A stretch of DNA of 64,000 nt from Blautia liquoris (GCF_015159595.1 NZ_CP063304.1:2852001-2916000), one strand, 5' to 3'. Counted from the first letter of the stretch, positions 1 through 10,806 are shown. Notes: generated from the sequence alone by a model not told the origin. Numbers and translations: made by a program.

Positions 1-176
1 AGAAAACCTCACAAAACTATTTATCATCTATGTTGCAGATAAACGGCCTGGATATCGATAAAAATGCAATTCAGCAAATCGAAAGCGGTCAGAGATTTGT
101 TACTGATATCGAATTGAAGGCAATTGCAAAAGCCCTAGATGTAAGCTATGAAGAGCTGCTGGATTATGATGAATAA
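1..176 (+). CDS. XRE-family HTH regulator, C-terminal part
   Basis: The open frame enters from the left edge (frame starting at base 3) and ends at TAA 174-176. About 57 residues are visible. They read like the second half of a Cro/C1-type helix-turn-helix: a recognition-helix segment with NAIQQIESGQR, then DIELKAIAKALDVSYEELL, the usual closing helix of XRE domains that end in a short acidic tail. The start lies outside the window. It directly abuts the IS66 right end at 207, so it is the last apparently intact host gene before the transposon graveyard. Target genes cannot be inferred. Confidence 0.7.
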   Translation, partial: KTSQNYLSSMLQINGLDIDKNAIQQIESGQRFVTDIELKAIAKALDVSYEELLDYDE

Positions 177-206
177 TCTATTCGCAATCAATATTTGAAT
201 CTATAT

Positions 207-239
207 GTAAGTGCTTCAAAAGATGACGTCGTGTAATTC
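207..239 (-). repeat. IS66 terminal inverted repeat (right end, copy 1)
   Basis: The 33-bp segment starting GTAAGTGCTTCAAAAGAT recurs as near-identical reverse complements at 16224-16256 and 16806-16838. Here it lies just beyond the transposase stop codon at 266, as expected for the right end of an IS66 element read on the minus strand. Confidence 0.75.
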
Positions 240-265
240 TACCGCAATGCTGCTATCTAAACCTA

Positions 266-1310
266 TCATTTCTTGAGGCATTTTTTATGCTTATGAATCA
301 ACCTACATTCTTCTGGCAATTCTTTTGACCAGGGCAGGTATTTATCCAGTATCTCTGGATGATTCAGATAGTCGTTATTGGGCATGCTTTCCAGGATGTA
401 TTTCAGGTATTCATAAACATCCAGATCATTGGCCCTGGCGGACTCTACTAATGTATAGAGAACGGCATTGGCCGTTGCACCTTTAGGTGTGTCTGCAAAA
501 AGCCATGCACGTCTTGCTGTGGCAAAAGGTTTTATATTTGCCTCGCATAAATTATTCGAGATTGGCAGCCTGCCATCTTCTAAAAATGTTTCTAGATATT
601 TTTTCTGGTTTTTAGAGTATCCCAGCGCAGTTGTCAGTTTTTCATTCGTAGTAGAAAGAGCCGCTGTTTCTTCCACTCACGACCAAAAGGCATCAAGGAT
701 GGGACGTGACGCATCCTGACGCTTCTGTTTCTTTTCTTCATAAGGCAGATCCTTAATCTCTTTCTCAACTTTAAAGAGAAGATTGATGAACTCCCTGCCT
801 TCCGCTCCCTTGGACCCGGGGATTTCCTTCCCTTGATTATCCAACGGGATGCTTTCTATATAGTAACGCCGGCAATGGGACCAGCATAAATTTCTTTTGA
901 TGTCTTCCACCTTTTCATACCCTATGTATGCATCCGTGGTCAGATATCCGTGAAATCCCCCTAATAGGTCTTTTGCAACGTCACCGCTTCTGGTGCGGGA
1001 GTAATGGAAGAAGGCGGCCTGAATGTCTTCACAGGCACCGCTGCGAATTACCCACATATAGGACTCGCTGCTTGCCTTTTTCCCCATTTCCTTATTACAC
1101 TGGATTCGGGTTTCGTCCATGTGCAGGATCTGGCAGTTCAACAGCACCTCATGAATCCTGTTATAAATGGGGGTCAGCCATTCCTCGCTGCAGCGAATGG
1201 TCCAATTGGCCATGTTTCCTCTTGGCAACACCAATCCCATCCGATACCAGTCCTTCTCCTGGCGGGCAAACGGCTCGAGGGTCAGAAGACACCTTTACCA
1301 GAAACAAGCG
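266..1310 (-). pseudogene. IS66 transposase (TnpC), truncated with internal TGA
   Basis: Two consecutive minus-strand frames (677-1240 and 266-676) form one IS66 TnpC open reading frame interrupted by a single TGA. At the break the protein reads ...ILDAFWS-stop-VEETAALS. The second copy at 16331-16778 has TGG (Trp) at the same position, so this is a Trp-to-stop nonsense change and not a frameshift. Visible motifs include RQEKDWYRMG and LHMDETR (a DDE aspartate region), and the C-terminal ICEAN..KPFATARRAWLF-type block. The reading frame can be followed upstream of the ATG at 1240 to about 1300 (EPFARQEKDW) and then runs into a stop, so the first ~200 residues, tnpA and tnpB are missing. The element is non-functional. 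Confidence 0.85.
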
Positions 1311-1455
1311 CTGTATCAAAGACAAAGGATTGGGGTGATGATAAAGACCTGCTGGGATGGTTGAATTCTCTGGGACGTTGAATTATGTAAAGGGAAGAGG
1401 ATTGAAAGACCTTATTTATTAGGAATATCCTCCTTCCCTTGTCATAATATCTTGC

Positions 1456-2178
1456 TTGTCATTATGGATATTATGTAAAGCTTGTCATAATATGCACTGT
1501 ATTGTTTCTGGTGGAGGGTTGACCGTAAACCACAAGCTTCGAAAATCCAAGAGCAAGTTTTTTATTCCGGTAAAGGTATTGCGTGATAAATTCAAAGGAA
1601 AATATCTCGCACTTCTAGAAATATACCATAACAGCGGAAAACTTTCTTTTTCTTCTTCCTGTAAGAAACTTCAGAATTCTTACCACTGGAAGGAATGGAA
1701 AAATCATCTTTATGAAAAAGACTGGTGTCCCTATATTAAGGAGACCTTTAACGGTTTTGGCAATGCGATTGAATACCTGGGAAAATACACACATAAGATT
1801 GCCATATCAAACAGCAGAATCTTATCTGTCACACCGACAAAAACAACCTTTTCTGCAAGAGGGAAAAGGCCAGATGAACCCAATCGTGAAATCATTCTGC
1901 AAAACACGGAATTCATTCGTCGCTTTTTGATGCATGTGCTGCCATCTGGATTTCAGAAGATCCGCTATTATGGATTTCTGAATAAACGGATGAAAACCAG
2001 AAATCTGAAAATCCTCTTTAAGCTCCAGGGATGTCAGAGATTTAAGCGACGATATATTGGGTTATCCATGACCGAATTATTAAAAACTGTCTGGAACTTT
2101 GATATTTGCCTCTGCCCTAAATGTGGATTCAGATCCATGAAACAGCTCGGAAGGAGGAACTATGCCGCTTCTTGGTAA
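1456..2178 (+). pseudogene. IS91-family (Y2/HUH) transposase remnant
   Basis: From MHCIVSGGGLT (about 1491) onward the frame matches IS91-type transposases: FFIPVKVL, then YLGKYTHKIAISN around residue 110 (the tyrosine-bearing catalytic block), then FIRRFLMHVLPSGFQKIRYYGFL, and a CPKCG zinc-binding remnant near the end. Family members are ~350-400 residues, so the N-terminal zinc finger and the HUH region are lost. The first ~10 codons (1456-1490) are probably junction sequence. Three copies of CTTGTCATWATRK lie immediately upstream (1438-1492). No ribosome binding site is visible. Non-functional relic. Confidence 0.75.
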
Positions 2179-2481
2179 ATCTTTGCTTTTATCATATTTT
2201 TTTCAAAAGACCTCCTGGTGGAAGGTCTGCGAAGCATGCCCAAAAATATTTTTTGAGCTAAACATACCTGTGCTTCTTTGGTTTTTACACCCATTTTCCT
2301 AGATTGGAGGTTCTGAAAAAAGATACTATCCCCATATACCTCATCGGCTAAGTTACCGCGAACTTGGTACAATCGTGAAGAATCATATTTAGAGCAATTA
2401 GAGTTTAATCTCTGACTGCTCTTTTTGATTGCTCAAAATATGATACTTCACTAAAAGATTATAACATGTAATCAGCTTTCA
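2179..2481. other. Spacer between IS91 and IS1182-like relics
   Basis: No supportable gene. The stretch contains short out-of-frame ORFs only. An imperfect stem (AGAGCAATTAGAG ... CTCTGACTGCTCT) lies around 2390-2421, perhaps an old element end. Confidence 0.3.
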
Positions 2482-3240
2482 TTGGCAGATGTTTTTTCAA
2501 ATTGTCAGGATATTTATGAATCTGATAAAGCTGAATTTCTGTCTCTTCTTCAATTAAACATTGATCTTGATGAAATTATTCCTGATTCCTTCCGGAATCA
2601 CTTCTATGCATCTACGGGCAGAACCCGCAAATGCCCTTTACATGCCTTTTTATGGGCACTTATTATTCAGCGGATTTTTTCCATTCCTACTGATTCCTTA
2701 CTTCTTGTTTTTCTCAAGTATTCCAGACATTTGCGCGAATTCTGCGGATTTACCAAAGTTCCTGATGCTTCAAAAATTACTCGTTTTAAGCAGGATTTTC
2801 TGGTAGATTTACAGCTTGTTTTTGAGAACCTTGTAGATATTACCGAGCCAATCTGCCAAGCAATTGACTCTTCAAAAGCAGATATGACAATCTTTGATTC
2901 CTCTGGTATGGAAGCTTGGGTAAATGAAAACAATCCGAAGTTTGCTAATCGAATTATCAAACAACTAAAAGCCTATGCCAAAGCGAATCATTTTGATTCC
3001 AACTATGATCCATACAAGGCTGCTTATGGTTCCACGCCCACACACGCATCTGCTAATGATCAGATTAAACAACTCTATGTTGATGGTCACTTCTGCTATG
3101 CCTATAAAATAGGCATTGTTACAAATGGGCTTGGTATTGTTCGGCATCTTGATTTTTATAATAAGGATTTCCTGAATGCCCATCCCGAGCTTGTGCCTAA
3201 TAAGAAATCTGATTCGCCAGATGAAGACAAGTCCATCCCT
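2482..3240 (+). pseudogene. IS1182-like DDE transposase, N-terminal half
   Basis: The frame resembles the N-terminal (DUF772/InsH-like) half of IS1182/IS5-group transposases. It has a helical domain with RKCPLHAFLWALIIQRIFSIP, followed by FDSSGMEAWV (the first catalytic Asp of the DDE triad) and YKIGIVTNGLGIVRHLDF. Family proteins run to 450-550 residues with two further acidic residues, but here homology stops at about 3235 where IS110 sequence begins, so the enzyme is cut in half. The first codon is TTG and no convincing ribosome binding site is seen. The exact IS group assignment is uncertain; truncation is clear. Confidence 0.7.
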
Positions 3241-4298
3241 GTCTTCCTGTGAGATACTGATGCCTTATAAGCCTTACGTCTACTGCCTTAACCCTAAGGC
3301 TACTGCGAATTATCGCAAGTCTTATGTGGCTATGGAGAAAACAGATCCCCTTCCCCTTGATGCATATCTGATTGCAGATTTCGCAAGGGTCGGGCGTACC
3401 AAAAAATGTGAGCCATGGCGAGGTAGTCAGTTCCTGGCTCTCAAAAGACTGACCAGACATCGGCTTCATCTGGCTGAATGCATCACCAGAGAAAAGACCC
3501 ACATGGTTTCCAACCTCTACTTAAAATTCAGCGAGCTACAGCTTTTAGATGATGGCAGCCAGCCATTCAGTAACATTTATGGAACGACTGCCTCCGCTGT
3601 CCTGACAGAATTTATGTCTTTGCAGGACATCATTGACACTCCGGAAGAAGAGCTACTGCAGTTCCTCGCAAAGAAGAGCAGGAACCGTATCACAGATATC
3701 TCCAGAACCTCGAACCTTTTAAAGAAGGCAGCCAGAGATTCTTATCGTCTGGACAAGTGCATGTATGAGCCGCTAAATGTGTCACTGGCAAGTTCATTCA
3801 ACTGCATCCAGACTTATCATAAGGAAATCAAGCTGATGGATCAGGCCATCGAGAGATGCATCAATGGAATGAATCCAAATGCATTTACCATCCTGAAATC
3901 CATCCCCGGCATATGCCCGGTCGGCTTCCGGAATGATTGCTGAAATCGGTGATATCTCTGCTTTTCATTCATCCGACGCACTTGCCAAGTACGCAGGACT
4001 GACATGGCCGAAAAGTGATTCCGGTGACTTTACCTCTGAGGATAACCATATCTCAAAAGCAGGTAATACCTATCTGCGCTACTACTTAGGCGAAGCCGCT
4101 AACAGCGTCAGGCGTCATATGCCTGAATATAGCGAATACTATCTTAAAAAGTATTCTGAAGTAACTAAGCATCAACACAAAAGAGCACTCGCGCTTACAT
4201 CACGTAAACTCGTACGCCTCGTTTTTGGATTGCTGGCCAAAAACCAACTGTACACCGGCGAGAAGTTGGACGCCGAACTGAATATCGTTTCGAACTAA
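3241..4298 (+). pseudogene. IS110-family transposase, 5'-truncated and frameshifted
   Basis: Two frames (to ~3930 and from 3933) together encode the typical IS110 order. The RuvC-like DEDD remnant KTDPLPLDAYLIADFARVGR comes first, then a long helical linker, then the transposase_20 block ILKSIPGI.PV....IAEIGDISAF, and then KYAGLTWPKSDSG with the conserved serine region GNTYLRYYLGEAANSVR. Near 3925 the frame changes: the residues after IPGICPVG are garbage in one frame, while ASGMIAEIG continues in the other. The N-terminal ~40-60 residues holding the first catalytic acids are missing at the junction with the IS1182-like relic. Inactive. Confidence 0.8.
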
Positions 4299-4658
4299 TG
4301 TTTGGAATGGCTGGATTTTTTCCATACGTCTATTAAGTGCACCCATTTTTAACCTAAACATCTCGAAATCTTTTTTAAATAGTTCTTGACATATCACCAG
4401 AATGCTTAACGCAAAAGGTAGTGTCAAATTACTACCCTGTTTTATTGTTATATACCTTGATTTTATGGGAGTTTGCAATAAAAAGAGCAATGTCCTCCCT
4501 TTTTTGGTATAATGTCCTCGACTAAAAATCCAAAATACCAGAAAAGATTTCATTGCTCATGGACATTATACTTTATTTACTTACTTTATTCAATACCAAC
4601 AGAAACAAATTTGCTGGCTGTAAATTAAAAAAGTAAATTCTACTCTGGTTATCCTAAC
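4299..4658. other. Non-coding spacer, IS110 to IS30
   Basis: No convincing gene. GAGCAATG near 4484 and CATTGCTC near 4549 are inverted copies about 65 bp apart, which may mark old element ends. A 23-codon ORF from 4560 has no recognisable features. Confidence 0.3.
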
Positions 4659-4700
4659 TGGAGTTTAGTCTTTCACATGTGGAGTTAACCCTTTCACATC
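4659..4700 (+). repeat. Tandem 21-bp degenerate repeats left of IS30
   Basis: Two adjacent copies, TGGAGTTTAGTCTTTCACATG (4659-4679, shown here as the 20-bp core TGGAGTTTAGTCTTTCACAT) and TGGAGTTAACCCTTTCACAT (4680-4699), lie about 80 bp before the IS30 start. Related copies lie to the right of the transposase, in the same orientation. Confidence 0.6.
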
Positions 4701-4779
4701 CAATTTCTACGAGTATTTGATATTCCCTTAATTCTGTAGTATTCCGATATCTGTTGTTCTGACGGCATGGAGGTACACT

Positions 4780-6093
4780 ATGTCGAAATCAATACCCGGT
4801 AATCAGAAACATCTGACCTTTGAGGACAGACAGTACATTGAAGACACACTGAATCAGCGTACATCGTTCAAAGATATCTCGAGGTTTCTCTGTAAGGATC
4901 CTACAACGATTTCCAAGGAGATCAGAAAACATCGTTCTCAGAATACCTGGAACAGAGGGAGTTTTAACAACCCTTATAACTTCTGTATCCATCGGTTTCG
5001 CTGTAAGAAAACAAATGCATGCCAAAAGGTGATTATCTGCGACAAGCATTGCAGATCCTGCCATAAATGCAATCAGGTCTGCCTGCGATTTGAACGGGAA
5101 TCCTGCACCCGTCTTTTACATGCTCCTTATGTCTGCAATGGATGCAGTAAGAGAAAAAATCTCTGTTCCATCCCAACGAAATATAATTATAATGCCCGTA
5201 CTGCTCAAAGGGAGTATGAAGAACTTCTGGAAGGCGCATGATCCGGAATCAATCTTACACGCTCAGAGCTTCATAGAATTGATTCTGTCGCTGCTCCGCT
5301 GATTGCACAGGGACAGTCACCTTATATTATTGTAACAAATCATCCGGAACTGGGTCTGTCTGTAAAAACACTTTATAACTACATTGACCAGGGGATCCTT
5401 CTTTCTCGGAATATCGATTTAAAACGCCAGGTGAAATATAAAGCCCGTAAATGCCATAAAACACAGATTGTAAATCGTGAGGTATTTCAAGGACGAACCT
5501 ATTCGGATTTTAAAGTTCTGGGGCTGTCTCTTGGCGGGTTCGTTGAAATGGATACCGTATTATCAGCCCGAGGCTCTGACAAATGCATTCACACACTGTA
5601 TTTCCCGGATATAGAACTATTGCTGGCACATCGTATGGACCGATCTCCGGGAGCTGTGCGGCTTGTATTTGAGCATTTGCAGGCTTCTCTGGGAGATGCC
5701 TATGAATTCCAGTCTCTGTTCCCCTGCCTGTTGACCGACCGGGGCAAAGAGTTCGGAGATCCGGACGGATTGGAAACGGATCCGGAAGGGTTTCAGAGAA
5801 CCAGCATTTATTACTGTGATCCCATGAGAAGCAACCAGAAAGGCGGAATTGAGAATGTACATACCATGCTTCGAATGATTCTGCCAAAAGGCACTTTGTT
5901 TGAATCACTGACCCAATGGGATCTCAACAGGGTTGTGAACCATATCAACTCTGCTCCAAGGAAAAATCTGGGAGACCAAACGCCATATGAACTGGCATTA
6001 AAAAAATATGGCCCCGAAGTACTCGGGGCCCTGCAACTAAAACTCATCCCACCCGATGAGGTGATCTTATCACCTAAGCTGCTGAAACACTAG
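4780..6093 (+). pseudogene. IS30-family transposase with internal TGA
   Basis: A GGAGG ribosome binding site precedes the ATG. The N-terminal helix-turn-helix (LTFEDRQYIEDTLNQ...TTISKEIRKH, residues 1-50) and a cysteine-rich zinc-ribbon-like segment (residues ~65-125) fit IS30. The frame stops at a TGA at 5239-5241 but continues without shift (SGINLTRSELHRID...) through the rve-type catalytic core. That core contains EMDTV (first D), LTDRGKEF (second D) and KGGIENVH (E), and ends at 6093. Relatives normally have Arg at the TGA, so CGA-to-TGA is the simplest explanation. Otherwise the gene is full-length (~437 codons), so the inactivation is recent. Confidence 0.85.
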
Positions 6094-6655
6094 AACCAAT
6101 AAGAAAAACCGCTGTCAGGACAGACAAATCTTAAATTTAAAGCAGGACCTGTGGAATTAACTTTTTCATACACCAAATCCATAGGTCTTGTTTGCCATAC
6201 CCAAAAACAGGAAGTTTCTCAAATCTTAGGATCATTATAACATCATTTAAGGGGTTTGTCTTAAGAAACTTATAAAAACTCAAGGTTTTTAGAGGGGGTG
6301 TGGAATTTAGTTCTGCATACGGAATTTACTTTTTCAATTCAGGAATGTGAAATTTATTTTATTATATATTTTAATATGTTTTCAAAAAATCCATATATAG
6401 TCTACGAAGAAGATATTAAAAAAGGGATCTAATGTTATTAATTCTCAACTCAGTGTGTAAACCTCTGGTTTAGTGTCTTACGGCGTATCTACCGATCCTT
6501 TTACAACCCCACTCACCTCATCCGCAATATTACTGCCCGTCCACTTGTGCTGTTTCCGTAGAGGCTCCAAACATCTTTTTCCGTGCATGAAGAAACTGCC
6601 GCTTCAAGATTTTTCAATCTCTAAAGCGACAGCCCCTTTTGCGTTATAAGGCCTT
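6094..6655. other. Gene-free region right of IS30 with degenerate repeats
   Basis: There is no supportable gene. The region holds three further copies of the ~20-bp repeat seen left of IS30: TGGAATTAACTTTTTCATAC (6152-6171), TGGAATTTAGTTCTGCATAC (6301-6320) and, directly following, GGAATTTACTTTTTCAATTC (6321-6340). The remainder up to the response-regulator stop is plain AT-rich sequence with no clear terminator. Confidence 0.5.
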
Positions 6656-8176
6656 TTACCTTGTAATTTTCTCTGTTTGCTTACCAGTTCTACGATACAT
6701 ATCAGGCGATACCCCTTCATATTTCTTAAAAACTTTTGAAAAATAAGTACTGTTCTCAAATCCAAGTGCATCTGATACTTCGTATACCATCTCCCCCTTC
6801 TTTAAAAGTTCCTTAGATGTTTCAATTTTCTTTATATTGGTATACTCAATAAAATTCTGTCCAATTTCTTTCTTAAATATAGTACTTAAATAAGCCGCCG
6901 ATACCCCAATATTTTTTGCAGCATCTGAAAGTTGTATCTGCTGATATAAATGCTCATGTATATAATCAAACGCCCTCTTTAAAATATCAGAATGAGAACA
7001 TTTATATTGAACAAAAAAATACTTGAAAAATTCATCTTCGAAGTCTAGAAGCCATTCTTCAATTTTTGATAAGCTATTCATCATCATTATCTTTTGATAG
7101 TGACAATTATCTCCATTAACATAAATCTCTTCAATCGCACCGTCTATATTCTGTGCCGTAATAGAAAAGATTCCAAGTATATCCATAAAGATACGCCGAA
7201 GGACATTGACACTGGTATAGTGTGTATCTCTTATTAGCGAAAAGACATCATGAATACAAGTACTGCTTTCTTTTTGTTTGAACTCATCGACTTCTTTTCT
7301 AAGATTATTAATCAAATCTATCATCCCTTTTGGGCTATGCTCGCTTATATTCAATTTACCAGTAAGTCTCCATAGGAATTTTCTATCATCATAATAACAA
7401 AGAGCATGAATCTGCTCAACAAGAACCAGGTTATCAAATAATTTCTGAGTATCATTGATTACATGATCGACATACCCCATATAAACATTAACATGAAACA
7501 AATCCTCCAGGAAACGACGCCATCGCTCCATAAATAAATTCCCATATATAACAGGAAATAAAAAGAAACAACTTTGAGAGTCTTTTTGAATAATCACAGC
7601 ATCAACCTGATTGCTACTCAAAAACTCTTCAGATTTCAGTTCTAAACTATTACCTATGAAGTTATCCTCTATTTGTAATTGTACAAATAACAGTAGCTTA
7701 TAAGAGCAATTGATTGAAAATATATGCTTACCCTCATTCAACAAGTCCTCATACTTAATTTTAGTAACAACAGCTCCCTCTCTTTCCTCTTCTGAGTCAT
7801 TATGTACTAATTCCTTGATACATTTCTTTAATGATAATAGCAACTCACCTTGAGAGAGATTCAGTTTTCTCAAATAATCATATGCGCCTAATTTCAAAGC
7901 ATCTTTTACTTTATCAAATTCCTCATTACAGCTAATAATTATAACACGATGTTCATAATGGTAGTTATTCATCTGCTTTAATATTTGCATGCCATCAACT
8001 TTAGGAATATTCAGGTCCAATAGTATAATTTCCGGGCATTCACTGTCAATCGTCCTCAATGCTTCTTCTCCATCCTTAGCATCCTCTAATAATTCTAATC
8101 CAAGTGACTCCCAATCTATTAACTGCCTAAGACCTATCCGTGATAAAATTTCATCTTCTACAATCAAAACCTTCAT
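6656..8176 (-). CDS. AraC-type response regulator (YesN-like)
   Basis: About 506 residues. Residues 1-120 form a receiver domain with the acidic pair at 7-8, the phospho-acceptor Asp54 in LLDLNIP and Lys104 in YLRK. The centre (120-400) is an unassigned helical linker. The last ~100 residues are two AraC helix-turn-helix motifs (LSDAAKNIGVSAAYLSTIFKK and VYEVSDALGFENSTYFSKVFKK). The start at 8176 (MKVLIVEDE) is chosen because AAGGAG lies 8-13 bases upstream. Its ATG overlaps the kinase stop as ATGA, implying translational coupling. It is the last gene of the importer operon and presumably activates the binding-protein promoter upstream of 13080 when the kinase is stimulated. Confidence 0.92.
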   Translation of the reverse strand: MKVLIVEDEILSRIGLRQLIDWESLGLELLEDAKDGEEALRTIDSECPEIILLDLNIPKVDGMQILKQMNNYHYEHRVIIISCNEEFDKVKDALKLGAYDYLRKLNLSQGELLLSLKKCIKELVHNDSEEEREGAVVTKIKYEDLLNEGKHIFSINCSYKLLLFVQLQIEDNFIGNSLELKSEEFLSSNQVDAVIIQKDSQSCFFLFPVIYGNLFMERWRRFLEDLFHVNVYMGYVDHVINDTQKLFDNLVLVEQIHALCYYDDRKFLWRLTGKLNISEHSPKGMIDLINNLRKEVDEFKQKESSTCIHDVFSLIRDTHYTSVNVLRRIFMDILGIFSITAQNIDGAIEEIYVNGDNCHYQKIMMMNSLSKIEEWLLDFEDEFFKYFFVQYKCSHSDILKRAFDYIHEHLYQQIQLSDAAKNIGVSAAYLSTIFKKEIGQNFIEYTNIKKIETSKELLKKGEMVYEVSDALGFENSTYFSKVFKKYEGVSPDMYRRTGKQTEKITR

Positions 8177-9951
8177 ATTAATGATCTCCTTCCCTTTCCT
8201 TTCGGAACTCGAATCCATATCTCAAACCCATTTGTAACCTTTTCATTGAAAATCAATCCATACTGATCTCCATATAACATTTTAAGGCGTGCATTTACAT
8301 TTGACAATCCAATTCCGGTAAAAGCGCTTTTATTTCTAGTAGGAGTCGTTAATATCTGATCTATTTTTTCTTTGTCAGCAGAGTTTCCATTGTTAAAAAT
8401 AGAAATCATAAAATCATTTTCATATTCTATTCCAGACAGGATAATCTGTCCGCCTTTCATGCCCTTCACACCATGTAATATTGCATTCTCTAATATTGGC
8501 TGAAGTGTAAAAGCAGGGATTTCATAAAAATAGAGATTGCTTGGTAAAACATCATAATACTGAAAACTGTCCCCAAATCTGAACTGCATAATTTCAACAT
8601 AAGAGAGAACAATAGAAACTTCTCTTCCTACAGTTGTCATCCCATCCTTATTAGAATAAACCGCATGTAAAATATTTCCCAGCGCTGTCAATGCTCTTTC
8701 CGTATCTTTTTCATTTCTTTCCCTTGACATAATTCGAATAGAATTAACCGTATTAAAAATAAAATGCGGTGAGATTTGAGACATCAGCATTTCATAATGA
8801 GCTTTCTCTTTCATTCTGCTTTCCTCCTTCACTTTTTCAAGTAGTTCCTTGACCCTTTTGGAGGCATTATTATAACTTCGTATAAATATATTTATTTCGA
8901 GAAAAGTGCGTTTTGGAATATTAATATCATGAACGACATTTTCAGAATCTTCGATTTGCATAGCAACGTTTCTGATTGGGTCTGATAATTTTTTTGATAA
9001 ATGAATTAAAATTATAATTGTCAACGGGATCAAAAGTAAGATCATCTTCATAATTCTATTATTAACTAAGTCGCTTTCAGCAAAGATCACCTCATTAGGA
9101 GCGGTATAAACCAGAAAATTATTTGAATTTTCCAGCTTGATAATATTAAAATAAAGATCCCCCGAAACAGATCCGCTAGTCTCACCTTTTTTAAATCTAT
9201 TAAGTATTTTATCAAGTATATCACTGACATTTTCTATTCCTTGATTATAAACTAATTGAACTTTGTTTTCATTGTTATAAAGATATAAAGAATTATCGTC
9301 TGATTGATACATTAGATCAGTAAATCTTCCCCAGATATTCGAGTCCGATAAACGAATTAATACAACCCCCAATTGCCTCCCAGAATAATCCCGGATGCTC
9401 CTGGCACTATATAAGGCATTTTGATTCTGAATGCTTATAACCCTCATCTCCTCAAAAGCTTTAGAAATACAGGAAGAATAAATCGGCTCTCTTCCATTAC
9501 ATATGGCCTGCTGATACCACTCGCATTTTTTATAATTTTCTGAGGATTTACTAATATTATACGACCCAACTAAATATCCTGAATCAGTAAGTATTGCTAT
9601 TTTCCCGCCAACAGCATTTAATGTACTGCTTTCTATTTCCTGAATTTTGGCAGAGATATTTTCTCTCGCCTGGTAACCCTCAAATCCATCATTTTCTTCC
9701 TTGATTTCACGCAGATCATCTAAAACATCCCGATTGGTCATCATCATGCTGGAAACATAATTTGATACCTCAATCACCTGCTCAGCATTTTCCTTTATTT
9801 GTAACAACAGGGTTTGCTGTTGATTTATTTTACTTTCATAAATAGTTCTCTGAAGATAGATATTTAAAATCATCAACCCAACGCAAAGAGGGAGGATAAT
9901 AAATCCCCCCAAATAAACGATCATCTGTGTACGTATACTTTTGTTACGCAT
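8173..9951 (-). CDS. Sensor histidine kinase (YesM-like)
   Basis: A 592-residue membrane kinase. An N-terminal transmembrane helix (~10-32) is followed by an extracellular sensor region with a Cache-like pattern, then a second helix near residue 300 and a HAMP-like linker. The His_kinase domain carries the phospho-acceptor in SPHFIFNTVNSI (~394), an N-box in LQPILENAILHG and a G-box in TGIGLSNVNARL. This SPHFxFN signature is the YesM/LytS-type kinase family, usually paired with AraC-type regulators of sugar importers. It sits between the permease genes and the regulator with which it overlaps by 4 bp. The probable input is extracellular glycan or the loaded binding protein (inference). Confidence 0.93.
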   Translation of the reverse strand: MRNKSIRTQMIVYLGGFIILPLCVGLMILNIYLQRTIYESKINQQQTLLLQIKENAEQVIEVSNYVSSMMMTNRDVLDDLREIKEENDGFEGYQARENISAKIQEIESSTLNAVGGKIAILTDSGYLVGSYNISKSSENYKKCEWYQQAICNGREPIYSSCISKAFEEMRVISIQNQNALYSARSIRDYSGRQLGVVLIRLSDSNIWGRFTDLMYQSDDNSLYLYNNENKVQLVYNQGIENVSDILDKILNRFKKGETSGSVSGDLYFNIIKLENSNNFLVYTAPNEVIFAESDLVNNRIMKMILLLIPLTIIILIHLSKKLSDPIRNVAMQIEDSENVVHDINIPKRTFLEINIFIRSYNNASKRVKELLEKVKEESRMKEKAHYEMLMSQISPHFIFNTVNSIRIMSRERNEKDTERALTALGNILHAVYSNKDGMTTVGREVSIVLSYVEIMQFRFGDSFQYYDVLPSNLYFYEIPAFTLQPILENAILHGVKGMKGGQIILSGIEYENDFMISIFNNGNSADKEKIDQILTTPTRNKSAFTGIGLSNVNARLKMLYGDQYGLIFNEKVTNGFEIWIRVPKGKGRRSLI

Positions 9952-9957
9952 TCTCTG

Positions 9958-10794
9958 TCACCCCTTAACAGCACCTGACGATAGACCTTCAACTAGATTA
10001 TTTTGCACAAATGCAAAGAATATTAAAATCGGGATCAAGCTAATGATTACTGCTGCCATAAGCAATCCCCAGTCTATTGAGTATTGTCCTATAAAGTCTT
10101 TCATCCCCACTTGAATTGTCTTTTTCAGTGTTGTATTAATAAATATTGACGCATACATATATTCATCCCATGATGACATAAAACAAAACAGCGAAGTAAC
10201 AAATAATCCAGGTTTTGCTACATAAAATATTACTGAAAAAAAGGATCGCAGCCTGCTACATCCATCTATCCTCGCTGCCTCTTCTAGTTCCCAGGGTATT
10301 GTCTTAAAAAAAGCACACGTATTCCATATTGCAAAAGGAAGTGTGAAAGAACAATACATTAATATCAGTCCTAAATAGCTGTCTATAAGATTCAATTGTT
10401 TCATTATAACATAATAAGGAATGCAGAGTAAAATTCCGGGAAACATTTTAGTCATAAGGATTACCATCTTGATATGTTCTCCTCCGACGATATAATATCT
10501 TGTAAATCCATACGCAGCCATGACAGACAATATCATGCAAATTCCCATGGTAACTAACGTGATAAATATACTATTTAAAAAATAACGTATAAAATTTGAT
10601 TTAAAAATTACTTGGTTAAAATTACGAAGAGTAATATGAGTAGGAATAATCTGACCTGGATCATAAATCTGCTCTGAAGTCTTAAATGCAGTCATTAACA
10701 CATAACTAAATGGAAATATCGATATCACTACCATGATAATTAAGAAAATATAAGCAGCTGCGGAAATGGTTTTTTCGCTATTAGATTTTGTCAT
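9958..10794 (-). CDS. Carbohydrate ABC transporter permease (MalG-type)
   Basis: 278 residues with six predicted membrane helices. The ATPase-docking EAA loop reads EEAARIDGCSRLRSFF..FYVAKP (~residues 185-210). The C-terminus NNLVEGLSSGAVKG is characteristic of the CUT1 MalG subunit. It follows its MalF-type partner with a 12-bp gap. No ATPase is encoded in this operon, so a shared MsmK/UgpC-type ATPase from elsewhere is probably used, which is usual for CUT1 importers in Firmicutes. Confidence 0.93.
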   Translation of the reverse strand: MTKSNSEKTISAAAYIFLIIMVVISIFPFSYVLMTAFKTSEQIYDPGQIIPTHITLRNFNQVIFKSNFIRYFLNSIFITLVTMGICMILSVMAAYGFTRYYIVGGEHIKMVILMTKMFPGILLCIPYYVIMKQLNLIDSYLGLILMYCSFTLPFAIWNTCAFFKTIPWELEEAARIDGCSRLRSFFSVIFYVAKPGLFVTSLFCFMSSWDEYMYASIFINTTLKKTIQVGMKDFIGQYSIDWGLLMAAVIISLIPILIFFAFVQNNLVEGLSSGAVKG

Positions 10795-10806
10795 TTATCT
10801 TCCCTC

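Noticed and set aside
928-1381. Plus-strand ORFs opposite the IS66 transposase
   Set aside because: They are antisense shadows of the minus-strand IS66 gene with no ribosome binding site or protein-like features.
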